Positions 11,013-21,155 of a DNA stretch of 64,000 nt are shown in pieces; the first letter of the stretch is position 1, and each line of letters begins with the position of its first letter. Below the pieces are notes generated by a model that had not been told where the DNA came from, ran no database searches, and saw nothing but the letters and a program-made list of their open reading frames with translations. Made by a program: the position numbers and the translations under genes. The stretch is taken from positions 1,922,001-1,986,000 of the forward strand of contig NC_016477.1 of the NCBI RefSeq assembly GCF_000226095.1, in the 5' to 3' direction. The DNA is from Thermothelomyces thermophilus ATCC 42464 (lineage: Eukaryota; Ascomycota; Sordariomycetes; Sordariales; Chaetomiaceae).

Positions 11013-12353
11013 ATGACCCAGAAGGTTTCGAGGTAATTAAGTGTGGGAACCTGATGGATCCGGCGCCGACTGGGGCACTAACGCCAGAATAATGCAGTGA
11101 CTCCTGGGCCTCACCACGGCTGCCTCCCGACGATGGCGACTGGGGGAGCGCTGAGATTGGCCTTCCCTTCCCGTTAGGGCAGGAGACCAGTCTTTCCTCG
11201 TGGCCCTTGATCAGCCGTCAGGATGGACAGTGTTTAGCCAGTCTCGTGCTGCCTGTAATAGAGGAAACGGTGGATCCGCAGCACCTGCTGGTGCTCCCCG
11301 GATCCAGCGGACTTGAACTGAGTTTCCCTCCGAACGACTTGGCTGTAGGGGTTCCCACACCTTTCTCTGGCGGGGTTCAGGAGTATTCCTATCAAGGAGT
11401 CTCCGAACCCCCCATGTTCGGTTTCGAAGCTCAGGGCTCTCCCCTGAATACTAATCCCGAGATCGCCACTTGGTCTCCGGCGGAAAACTCTCTCCCTGAT
11501 GCCAACATGCTTTCAGTGGCTCTCCCCACGGTCAGCCACGCCTTGGACATTTAGGTTCCACCCAGCACAACCGGCATCATGGATCGCAGTATAACAACGG
11601 AGATCGGCGACCTTGGAAATGATATCGATACAGTTTCTGTTCATGGCTTTTCTCTTAGCACCGATTTTTCGAACCTAGCCCTTGAGGGAACGCGCACTGA
11701 TGCATGCAACACTTCCGCACCTTCGTCATTCGTTTCAAGCCCCCGCGCCACAGGACCCGATTCGGCAGCAGCAGACAACGCTCATTTCGAACCAACGACT
11801 CCCATAGCAGGAGTATCGTCCATGCCACAGACCCCTGGCTCCGATCAGGACACAGACTCTTCTGCCTCGACACTCAGCAGCCGCAACAGCCAGACCAAGA
11901 AAAGTTATCCGTGTACGGAGGAGAACTGTAAGGGTGAGAAGGTGTTTGGCCGTCCGTGCGACCTCAGGTACGTTCCCCTGTCTCCCCCCTCCCGTCCTTC
12001 CTCTCCACCCCGCCTGCTGGGGATTCTACTTTTTTCTCCTCCGTCCGGTAATCAGGTTCATGGTCGTCAACTAACAACGGCCGGCAATTCCCACAACACC
12101 ACACAACGATAGGAGACACATGAAGAAGCACGGCCGCCAGACTTGCCCCTATTGCCACGATTCAATCAACGCCTTCCACAAGGCCCTGGAACGCCACCTG
12201 CGCAGCCACCACTCGGACCTGGCCGACGTGCGCGCCAACCCGAAAGTATGGAAGGAGGAGGTGCTCTGCGAGGGCTGCGGTAGGAGGATGCGCGCAGACA
12301 ACCGAAAAAGGCACCTCAAGACGTGCAAGGGCATGCGGTATGAACAAACTTAG
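11013..12353 (+). CDS. C2H2 zinc-finger protein, frame interrupted by one TAG
   Basis: I place exons at 11013-11032, 11098-11967 and 12113-12353. The first intron is 65 nt with an ACTAAC branch site 15 nt before the acceptor; the last is 145 nt. All phases agree, giving 377 codons, but codon TAG at 11552-11554 lies in frame. On both sides the frame reads as plausible coding sequence: an acidic, Ser/Pro-rich activator-like region before, and a continuous stretch leading to the zinc fingers after. The C-terminus has three zinc-binding units: YPCTEENC to HMKKH, CPYC to HLRSHH, and CEGCGRRM to HLKTC. It is probably a DNA-binding regulator. The safe minimal model is 11579-12353, starting at the first ATG after the TAG. 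Alternatives are a short in-frame intron that removes the TAG, or a nonsense allele. Confidence 0.65.
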
Positions 12354-13196
12354 TAGCACCAGGTGCGGGCCAGAGCTGTTGGTGGCATCACAGACCTGTT
12401 ACTGATTTTCTCTCTTATTACGTATTTTCATTTTCGGCCTGGGCCCAGGTATCAAGGCTTGTTTTCAGAAGAGGTCTGGCTGCATGGGAAAGCACACATG
12501 GTTTGCGAAGTCGAGGCTGGTTGAAGCTTGCGGTTATCATTAGCGACGGAGGCGTCTATGTTCTGGTCGAGTTCGGGTCTTTCTGGCAAAGGACTCTCTT
12601 TCTTTCTTCCCTCTGTCTCTTTCTGTCTTTTTGCTAACGTCCCTTGTTAGTTTTTGTCCCTTGCTCTCCTATTCGCGCAGTTTTGGCACACTGTCTCTCT
12701 TAACGCGCTCATTGATTCAATCCCTGGCCATCTTGAACTTGTTGTGGCTCTTAGGCCATAATTAACTAGCTCGGTGCTGGATGTTGACTGCGCTCTTCCT
12801 GGATCCTGGTATGACCGACAACAACACTTTCCTAGATCAGTTACCACACTGTGTGTTTAGTCCAGGTGGCATGGAAGTGCATTCCACCCCACCGCAACGC
12901 CCAAAGGTCATTTCAATCCTGGGGAGTTTAATAATGACGCAGGTTAATTAATTATTTCCAGCACCAGCGTTCTTCTACGCCATCCATCACCCCACGGAAA
13001 TGTCTGGTTAATTATCACCTGACGAAAAGGCAGCTAAAACCCGGTCATTACAAAAAATCTAAGCTACTAGTAGTAATTACCCTTGACAGGCATCCGCGAC
13101 ACCCGTGTCTGCCAAGGCGTGTGTGTGCCTCCCCCAAGACATGGACGTCAGACAAAACAAAAAAGACGATAATTCAAGCCCTAGGCTGTCACCCGA
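12354..13196. other. Intergenic, 3' flanks of two convergent genes
   Basis: The zinc-finger gene ends at the left and the minus-strand FAR1-type gene ends at the right. A CT-rich stretch lies at about 12590-12630. AT-rich tracts with TTAATTA occur near 12945-13010. No gene seen. Confidence 0.6.
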
Positions 13197-13961
13197 TCAC
13201 AGCTCGTCCCCATCGTCGTCCGACTCCATATCCGGATCGGGCACCTGCATTTCCGGCGGCAACTGGGGCATCCTCTCGACCGGCTGGGCGGGCGGGGCCG
13301 GCGGCGGGGGAAGATGTGAGGGGGGGATCAGGGTGTAGGGCGCGTTGGTGGGCAAGCCCTGGGCGGCGGCGGCGGCGGCGGCCTTCTTCTCCTCCTCGCG
13401 CTTGATCTTGGCGAGCATGTTGCGCACGTCGCTCTTCTTGACGTACTGGTACTTGTCGCCAAAGGAGATGCGGATGCCGATGGTCAGCTGGCGCAGGTTG
13501 CACTGGGCCTCGCGGTGCATGATCATGAGCCAGCGCATGCCGTCGGCCTCGATCTTGCGGAACTGCGAGGGCGCGTTGGCCCCCGGCCCGCCCGTGAAGG
13601 GCTCGTGGTTGTGCTCGGCGCACTGCACGATGACGTGCCACTTGTCGTTGTACGGGTACGCCTTCTCCTGGATGGCCTTCATGCGCATCGGGCAGCCCGT
13701 CTTGGCCGAGCGCGTGTTGCGCAGGCCCTTGCTGTGCGAGGTGTAGTTCTTGCCGCCCTTGGCGCAGCACAGGTTGTAGCGCCGGTACTGGCCGTCGGCG
13801 TCGCGGTTGAGCGACGACACAATGACCACAGCGTAGCCCTGCGACTTGGCGAACGCCTTGACGTCCTCGCGCAGGTCCTCCCAGGTGTTATACAGCCGGT
13901 CCTGGGGTGGCGGCAGAAGTGCCATTTGAAAACTGGGGCGCTGTGGCTGTTGTTGTTGTTG

Positions 13962-13992
<31 letters not shown>

Positions 13993-14258
13993 CCCTGCTG
14001 TTGTTGCCCCTGCGGCTGCTGGGGGGGTTGGAGCTGTTGTGGTTGTTGAGGCTGTTGTGGTTGTTGAGGCTGTTGGGGCTGTTGGGGCTGTTGCTGTGGC
14101 GGCTGGCTGGTCATCGGGGCCTGAATTTGCTGCTGTGGTGGTTGCTGCATCGGGGGTTGCTGCACATGGCCCGGTACCGGGTGCTGAGCAGGAGCCAGTT
14201 GGTGCATGGTGTACTGCATCTGCTGCATTTGCACATGGTGCTGTCCCTGCTGTGCCAT
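13197..14258 (-). CDS. Q-rich FAR1/WRKY-GCM1-type DNA-binding protein
   Basis: An intronless 353-aa protein. Residues 1-110 are almost pure Gln/Pro, including a run of about 15 Gln near 91-105, typical of activation or prion-like regions. Residues 118-222 form a FAR1-type zinc domain of the WRKY-GCM1 superfamily. It begins at DRLYNTWEDL and continues through RYNLCC (Cys165/166), TGCPMR (Cys190) and QCAEHNH (His217, His219). A helical segment (about 233-300) and an acidic tail follow. The family derives from Mutator-like transposase DNA-binding domains; Candida Rbf1 and yeast Aft1 are distant members known for regulatory roles. No transposase catalytic core is present, so this is a host regulator rather than a transposon. 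Targets are unknown. Confidence 0.82.
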
Positions 14259-15189
14259 CTTGATCCTCTGGTCTCGGGCCCCTGAATGCCCGTCTAATGT
14301 TGTTGTGAATCGGTGTCACTGATGATGGTGAGATGAAGTGAAGTTAGATAATTTGACGCGGCGCTTCAGGCGTTAAGCACGTGGTGTACTGCTATCGGCA
14401 CTTATCGCTGCCGATAAACAGCGCTAGCCCAGCTGTCGTTAGAAGCCAACAGCTGGATGAACCTGGCACAGAGGTGCCCAGACTTGCTTCTTCTAACCTG
14501 TAAGTACGGCCCTAATAAATGGATGTGCCCAAGCAATCGAGCTTCCACTTGAATAGGTGGCCAACAGCATGGCAATTAAATCGGCTCTGATACCTTCTGA
14601 TTGGATATCCTGCTTTCAAAGAAATTGGAAATTCCCTCCTGTTTTCGTTGATCTGCTAATTACCAAACTGTGTGCTGTCTTGTAATAATTACAAGGAAGG
14701 TTAAAAGCTGGCTAAGGTAAATAATGTAAGCAGGTGTCTTCTATTAATCTCTTCAATCTTTTGATAGAAGTCATGAGCATGCTCGAGTAATATTCCACTC
14801 CTCAAGGCAGGGTAGGGTAATGCGCCGAAATGCCACGACAAAGCTCTGAAAGTATCTATTTCGACACAGATTACCTAGTGCGTAATACATGTTAAAGGTA
14901 ACGGCCTAGGCCTTCTAAACTTATATCCCTTTTCATTATGTTCGAAGAATGATAGACTTGACAAAGGAAACAATCATACATGATACACCACCGTCTGGAC
15001 CGAGGAAGGTTCCCGAGCCTTTGCATCAGATTTTGTTCTTCCGTTACCTACCTCTCCCTATTTTCGCCGCTATTCCGCCTTCAATCTACCACATCCCCGT
15101 TCCCCCTTAACTCCAGCCTAATTAATAGGGTACTGTCGCCCGGATCTTTGGCTCTTTTCATCTTATAGGGCTTGGACCCTGACACACGC
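14259..15189. other. Intergenic with a GATA-rich hairpin
   Basis: Promoter side of the FAR1-type gene. A CACGTG E-box is at 14378-14383. A perfect 8-bp inverted repeat with an 8-nt loop (TATCGGCA, TGCCGATA) is at 14393-14416, and three GATA cores overlap it. The rest, to 15189, is AT-rich and has no gene. Confidence 0.5.
14393..14416. promoter_or_regulatory. 8-bp inverted repeat containing GATA cores
   Basis: TATCGGCA and TGCCGATA flank CTTATCGC, about 135 bp upstream of the FAR1-type start. Paired GATA sites are typical of fungal GATA-factor binding; function here is inferred. Confidence 0.4.
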
Positions 15190-16713
15190 TCACCGCCCAA
15201 CACCAATAGCCCCCCTATTATAATATCCCGGCACTTCCCCACCGTCGAGTTCCGCCACGAATTGTTGCTGCTGCTGCTGTCGCGGGGTATCGATCGTAGA
15301 CAGCCACTCGTCCTCGCCCTTGTTCACGACCGTCAGTTTCCTCCCGACCCCAGGCGCGCCCGTGGCGACTCCGCCCCCGGTCGCGTTGACCGGGGGGGCG
15401 GTCGCCGCCGCCCTGTCGCGGAGGAAGCCAAAGTCGAAGGCCACGTCGTGCTCGCTCTCAAAGTCCATCTTGGCCTTCTCCTGCGGCGTAGGGCTCGCGC
15501 CCCGCTCCCTGTCCTCGGACGACGATGACGAAGCGGGGCGCCGCCCCATCCGGATCTTCCACAGGATCAGCGTGGCCGTCACCGCGATCGCGATGCTGCC
15601 CGCGCCGGCGCCCACGCCGATGCCGATCTTGGTCTTGAGCGGCAAGCCGTCGGACGACGACGACGACGACGACGACGACGACTCGATTCCCTTGCCGCCC
15701 GTCCCGCCCGTCGTTCCTGACTCGGTCGGGGAGCCTCCCGAGCCGGCCGCGGTCTCGTCTTCGGCGGTGGCCGGGCTCTTGTCGTCGCTGCTGCCGTCAC
15801 CCTCTGGGGATGATGGGGATTGACCGGAGAGGTCGAGGGTAGGGAGGGGCTCGCCAGTGTCGCCGATAACGGCGAGGCGGCCGGTCGGGGTCGGGGGTAC
15901 GAAGACGGACAGGAAGGTCGTGCCGGAGGTGGTCACGAGGGTGGAAACTGGTTCTCTGTCACCCGGAGGAGGCGATGATGCTGCAGGTTGAGAGGCAGCC
16001 CTGGAACTTGTCGGTCCCGGAGCGGGTGCGCGGGTCGGTGATTGTCCCACCGGCGCGGAGGAGGTCCCCGCCGGAGAGTCTACCGGCTGGGAAATCCGGA
16101 TAACTCCTGCGACCGAGGAGGAAGGCGCCGGCGCTTCGGCAGCGGAAGTTGTTGGCGAAGGTGGCGCTTCAGACACGGTGGAGATGTCGGGCTTGGGAAC
16201 CGGGGCAGGGTCAGCGGTGGGTTGTTGCTGCTCTTCCGTCCCCGGAAGGGGAGACGGACGTTCGCTCGAGGCAGGGGGCTGTTGCTGGCTTGTCGGAGCG
16301 GGTTCCCGTGTCGTAGGCTGTGTTGTGGTCTCATTAGTTGCTTCCGAAGTAGGTTCGGTGGCCAGCTCGGAAGTCGGCTCTGGGTCGGCGGCGGACGACT
16401 CGACAGAGGTGACCGGCGGCAAATCTTGAGTCTCGGCGGGAGTCGTGCTTGTTGCAGCATCGTCATCGTCGCCAAACAGCCCCGTCGGGCCGACAATGGG
16501 GTCCAAGATGGGCGAGAGCAGTTTGTCCGCCGCTCCCCCCACCTTGTCCACCACCCCGTCCAGTATACCGCCTGGGGAGTTCGTCCCTACCGGACTTTGC
16601 TCTTCTACCGACGAGGGAGCCGAGTCACCTCCTCCCCCAAGGACTCCGTCCGAATCCACGAGCTGGGCCGTCGCCAGGACGGCTTGCAGCCAAAAAAAGC
16701 GGATGACCAGCAT
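15190..16713 (-). CDS. Mid2/WSC-like Ser/Thr-rich single-pass cell-surface protein
   Basis: An intronless 507-aa protein. A signal peptide (about 1-17, cut near ATA-QL) precedes a 340-residue Ser/Thr/Pro-rich ectodomain, expected to be heavily O-mannosylated, with a run of ten Ser just before the membrane. One transmembrane helix with a glycine-rich entry lies at about 363-385 and is followed by the basic stop-transfer KIRMGRR. The cytosolic tail is about 120 aa. This architecture matches fungal Mid2-like cell-wall stress sensors, but no Cys-rich WSC head is present and sequence conservation cannot be judged by eye. The 5' flank contains an A/G-rich GAAAA repeat at about 16755-16792. Sensor function is inferred. 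Confidence 0.7.
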   Translation of the reverse strand: MLVIRFFWLQAVLATAQLVDSDGVLGGGGDSAPSSVEEQSPVGTNSPGGILDGVVDKVGGAADKLLSPILDPIVGPTGLFGDDDDAATSTTPAETQDLPPVTSVESSAADPEPTSELATEPTSEATNETTTQPTTREPAPTSQQQPPASSERPSPLPGTEEQQQPTADPAPVPKPDISTVSEAPPSPTTSAAEAPAPSSSVAGVIRISQPVDSPAGTSSAPVGQSPTRAPAPGPTSSRAASQPAASSPPPGDREPVSTLVTTSGTTFLSVFVPPTPTGRLAVIGDTGEPLPTLDLSGQSPSSPEGDGSSDDKSPATAEDETAAGSGGSPTESGTTGGTGGKGIESSSSSSSSSSDGLPLKTKIGIGVGAGAGSIAIAVTATLILWKIRMGRRPASSSSSEDRERGASPTPQEKAKMDFESEHDVAFDFGFLRDRAAATAPPVNATGGGVATGAPGVGRKLTVVNKGEDEWLSTIDTPRQQQQQQFVAELDGGEVPGYYNRGAIGVGR

Positions 16714-19064
16714 CGCTGCGGACTAAAAGAAACAGAGAAGAATAGAAGAAAGAAATTGAAAAAAATAAAAGAAAAGAAAAGAAAAGAAAAAGTACGGTTG
16801 GCGAGGTGCAAAATGCAGTCAAGCGAAAGACATTTTGTCCTTGCTATGGGGGAGGAAGAAAGGAGACTGGAAACGGTCAAGGCCCCGAGGGACCGTCCAA
16901 AAGACTTGAATATCTTTCGGCGGTCTGATCGGCAAGGCATGATGGAGGATGGGCGATGGCTCAGCAGAATGTTCCGACGGATTGCTGAACCCTGCCTAGG
17001 GAGGGTTCCGAGATTTGGGACGTTGTCAGTTTCATCGCAACGTACCGCGTCAGGGATCAGTCTCCTCGCGAGGGCGCCTGTGCGTGAGGATTGTGCCCAA
17101 AACGGCAACTCGGGGGTGCCAAGCATACCATAGCCGCCCCTGAGATCCGCAAAGCCGCAGGGCGGCAGGGTTTGATGGGCTAACAAGCGTTAAGCGACCA
17201 TACTCAACGGCTATGCATCTGATGTTTGGAAACCGGAATGCCTCCCTCATCATGACTCGCCGTGGCAGTTGTCCAAGGCAGCGAGCCTTGTTGGTGTTGC
17301 GGTGTTTGATCCGGGCGAATTAACTTGAATTGTTCAGCCAAGAAGCAGTAACGTTCTCAGGCCCTAGAAACATGTGGAGATGGCGACGAATGACCTACAC
17401 TAGACCGGATGTCGAGACACGTCGACCCCCGACAAGAAGGACAAGAAAATCGGCTGGTTCACAAATCGAGTCCCCTTGTGGGACCTGGTTCTCCTGGGAA
17501 CTTTGCCGAGCTGTGTATTTTCTGTCAACAAAAACAAACAAGACTACGCCCAGAGTTCGACCAAAAGCCAAAATGACACCTGATAATTACCCCTGTTTCT
17601 TGGACCTCCCATCTGGTTCTGGCCACGAACTTTGGTGAGTAATCAGCAGGCAAATCTTCGTTCCGAAAGACCCAGGTGTTGAGCCCGAAGGAAGATGCGA
17701 CCGCCTGAGATCAGGACTCCTTGGTTTGGAGGCTCTGTGATGCCATATCAAAGCCCCGTCTGCCACATACAACAGCAGGGTAGTTAACTCAAGCGCCCTT
17801 CACCAATACGAAGATTATTATGGAACCAATGCCACCGCACCCTCCTTCTCATGTTGACATTGAGTCATCCCATCTTATGATTCCTAATTAGTGCCTCTGG
17901 TTTTGTCACACCTTTGCCCAACGCTCTTGGCGTCTTGGTCCTCCTCTGGTTCCATCAATAGAGTACTGATATGCAATGCTCAACAAGTGGCAAGGTTCGT
18001 CAGAAAGGCCTGAAATCGAAGGAGACGCATCATGAACGTAATCACGTTCATGGATCCTTCAGCACTACAGTTGCAGTTTCTAATATGGCCAAGGCGAAGA
18101 ATGATGTATGTTCATACTAGTCCGTACAACTGCAGCGGCTAATCCCCTGACGTTTACCACAGCTCACCTGGACCAAAATTAAAGGGGAAGCAAGGGGAGA
18201 GGCCTCCGCGGCAGAAGGGGCAAATTTTGTCAACATGCGCTTCCCATGGCGCGAAGGTGGGCATTCAGTGCGTCTGAACCAATAGAAGCCTTGTTGTGTA
18301 CGGTACCTAAGTACTCAGATGTATTCCTTCCTTACTGGTACTCTGGTAAGTCTACTCAGGAACGTCAGCGTAGACCTATTTCCCACTAATTACAGTTACC
18401 GTGGCGGTTCCTCCCAGGAATCCGCCAGATCTACGTTTAGTAGATAACCTAGGCCCTGGGCGGCAACCCTTCCCATGCCTAGTCTAAGCAATCGAGCATG
18501 GAGAAATACCTACAAATTAGGTACCTTACTAGTATTACTAGTAGGATAATCTCAAGTGCACCCGCGTCTCAGACGTTATGCCTTATCTCGATGCTCCAAG
18601 ATTGTTGATGAACCGTCCCGCCCTCCTGCCAACATCACCGCTTGTTCCTCCCAATCAGTACTGTTGTCACATGATACCTTCGTGCGATTTCTTCCGGCCT
18701 GGTTGTCTACAAAGTCTTACCACTCTGCCCCGCACGATGTCCAATGCCCGTCTGTCTAAGGTACCTAATTACCTAAGGTATTCAAATGGGCTTGCATGGG
18801 CTTGTCGCGAACGAACTGCGCGAATCTTTGCAGTTTTTATCCCAGTTCTACTAACCTTTAACTAACTGAAGCGCTCTTCGAATGACATTCGCAACCCTTG
18901 TCATAATTGGACTTTTGTTCCTAGCGCATGAGACGACACACGATGGTGCGGCTCCTCGGCTGTGTGCCATTCATTGCCCCTAGCTTATCTTGCCCCGTCG
19001 ATAACGAGCCGTGCAATCATGACTTAGTTTGACATTCCTTCCACCATCATCGTCTCAGTTTCAA
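16714..19064. other. Long intergenic region, no gene seen
   Basis: Starts with the purine-rich leader and promoter of the Mid2-like gene. Short open frames (for example 17330-17638) lack protein character. Around 18350-18780, TAGGTACCT-like words recur. The right end leads into the tRNA. Confidence 0.55.
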
Positions 19065-19155
19065 GGGCCGCTGGTCTAGTGGTATGATTCTCGCTTAGGG
19101 AAGACCCTACAGCTCATGTTGCGAGAGGTCCCGGGTTCGATCCCCGGGTGGCCCC
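19065..19155 (+). tRNA. tRNA-Pro(AGG): tRNA-Pro (anticodon AGG) with intron
   Basis: Acceptor stem GGGCCGC pairs with GTGGCCC (one G-U); the discriminator base at 19155 is C. The D-arm A-box is TGGTCTAGTGGT. Anticodon stem CTCGC/GCGAG encloses TTAGGG...T, with AGG at 19097-19099. A 19-nt intron (19101-19119) sits one base 3' of the anticodon, the canonical eukaryotic position. T-stem CCGGG/CCCGG carries loop TTCGATC (B-box). A T run at about 19158-19162 is the Pol III terminator. All stems pair, so it looks functional. Confidence 0.95.
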
Positions 19156-19157
19156 CA

Positions 19158-19162
19158 TTTTT
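19158..19162 (+). terminator. Pol III T-run terminator of tRNA-Pro
   Basis: Five T within a few bases of the tRNA 3' end. Confidence 0.7.
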
Positions 19163-19616
19163 GCCCCATTTCCCTTGGGAAACTTGTAATTCGCATCGTC
19201 TCCTCTCTTTTGACACGGCGTTAGGAGAGAGACTCGGCAGCATAGACAATTTTCCTCCCTCTTGCTCAAAGTGGACTGCGTATGGAACCTGGCTCTCCGA
19301 ACACGCCAGTGCACACCACTTCCGTTTCGTTGCGACAAGTTCTCAAAGCACGCTCTCAATGCCGTGGCTCAGCATGCCTATGTACGGCTGAAGATGGATG
19401 GGATTAACAGCTACCTTCGTCCCTGGTATATCAACAACGAGGTCCGATATTCCCCACAAAAAAAACTGACACGCCATCCTCTTCGTTTTATGAGTACCGT
19501 GATCACGAGAGAGCGTCCGTGACTGGAGACCGCGCGCGACACAACCCAGCTGTTACCTCACGGAAAAGCGCCCGCCGAGTGTCCTACAATCCTTCAAGCT
19601 TCTTCTGCCTAATGGC
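19163..19616. other. Intergenic between the tRNA and thioredoxin
   Basis: No supported gene; the open frames here overlap one another and lack recognisable motifs. The right part is the 3' flank of the minus-strand thioredoxin. Confidence 0.5.
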
Positions 19617-20323
19617 CTACTCGGCCTTCGGGGGCTCGGTCTTGTCGGCAGCCTCAGAGGACTTCGGGTTGTGCTTCTTGATCAGGTTGAGCAATTGCGG
19701 GGGAACGGCGCCCGTGAAGCTATCTGCCTTTTCGCCGTCCTTGAAGACGAGAAAGGTGGGCATGGCCCGAATGCCGAGCTCCTGGGCGAGGTCGGGGAGT
19801 TGATCGACGTCGAACTTGGCGAAGTAGATGCTGTCGCTGAACTCGGGGTCCTCCGACCACCTGTCGGTGAGAAGAAGCGTGGCAGCGGTTAGTCGGAAGA
19901 GGGTTCCCAGGAAAGAAGCAGAGAGAAACGAGATTTGAAGGTTCGACAACAGCTGGGGCGGGAAAAGGGTAGACGCACTTGGCAATTTGGGGCGCAATCG
20001 CCTTGCAAGGACCGCACCATGTGGCGAAGGCGTCGAGGAGGACGACCGGGTGCTTAGCGATCGTCTCCTTGAACTGGTCGACGCTGGAACGAGAATGTGT
20101 TAGCAGACGGCCACCCGCTAATTTGCGCCGAGGGTGGCCATCGCCGCGGGGCACAAAGCCCCTCCCCGGCAAAGGAACGAGTGTGTGAAACTCACGTCTC
20201 GATGTTGTGGACGGTCATTTTGGGCGAGCTGGTGGTGAAACGTCTCGTAGCGACTGGCGTAGCAGTCAATGGAGTTCCTCGAAGGGTCCTGAGGGCGGAG
20301 TTGACTAGGAATCTGGAGTTCAT
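19617..20323 (-). CDS. Thioredoxin with a putative mitochondrial presequence
   Basis: Exons 20323-20196, 20083-19979 and 19860-19617 sum to 477 nt (158 aa) with matching phases; the introns are 112 and 118 nt. The core has the redox motif WCGPC and the cis-proline MPTF, as in disulfide-reducing thioredoxins. Starting at ATG 20218 gives a compact 123-aa form (MTVHNIET). The frame stays open upstream to ATG 20323 and 20344. That extension has several Arg, many Ser/Thr, no acidic residues, and a classic fungal cleavage-like site, RRFTTSS, just before MTVHN. One gene may therefore give cytosolic and mitochondrial products by leaky scanning or alternative promoters. The C-terminus has a charged tail (EAADKTEPPKAE). 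Thioredoxin identity is certain; dual targeting is inferred. Confidence 0.93.
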
Positions 20324-20344
20324 AGGGAAGGAAGTGGGGGACAT

Positions 20345-21155
20345 GCAAGCTGGCGGAAGTTGAGGCTATTATGGGCTTTCGCAGAGATCGCGGGAGGTGT
20401 GGATTACTGCAAGTAATCTGACGAATGATGTAATCCAGGCCCCTCGGGATTTGTCAGTGCGCGGATGACGGCAACCTGCCCCACACCCACCTTCAGGACC
20501 CAGCTCGTGTTATTCAAGAGGAAAAGAGGATTAGTAAAAAGTTCAGATCGCTACCCGGCAGGTACAATTTCAGTACTGTATACGGCCAGGGGAAACGCGT
20601 GTCGACTAGCGTACTATACATATGTACATGCTTAGGTTATGGGCTTCGGGAGGTTGACAGCACGTTCTGGCGAGACTGGTCATGCTTTAACCAACTCGGG
20701 GTCCGTTTAACGCGAGGGGCAGAAACATTTTTTCTCATGTCACACCTCTCCAAAAGCTAATGATTTCTCATCACACACCCTCTTCAGCCAAGCTTGAATG
20801 CTCCTTTGTGGCATGGTACCCGCCGCAACTTACATTACACCTTTTCAATACTGCGTACAGAGTACGCCAATGATGAGATGTGGCGGTTAGTTATTTGAAC
20901 TGGTGCTGGCCTCTCACTGCTGCCTGCAACGGCAGGTGCCTCCTGCCCCGGAGGAGCGGATTCTTGGCTGTATTCTTGTATTTTTGAGTAATTTTTACCT
21001 TTCATTGACTAATACCGCAACAGAAAACTACTACCTTACCGCCGAAGGTAGGTAGATTGGGCCCTCTCGTGGCGCGGGGGCGCCTTCGGCAGCCAATCCC
21101 CCCCTTTCCCTCTCTCTCACAAAACATCCACAAGCCCGTTCGGCGCAGCCTCAGC
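20345..21155. other. Intergenic, no gene seen
   Basis: Promoter side of thioredoxin and 3' flank of the WSC gene. Contains GTACGCC/GTACAGAGTACG words near 20850 and AT-rich tracts near 20980. Nothing else recognised. Confidence 0.55.

Noticed and set aside
13515-14285. A 256-codon plus-strand frame rich in Leu opposite the FAR1-type gene
   Set aside because: Produced by the CAG/CTG repeats and codon bias of the real minus-strand gene.
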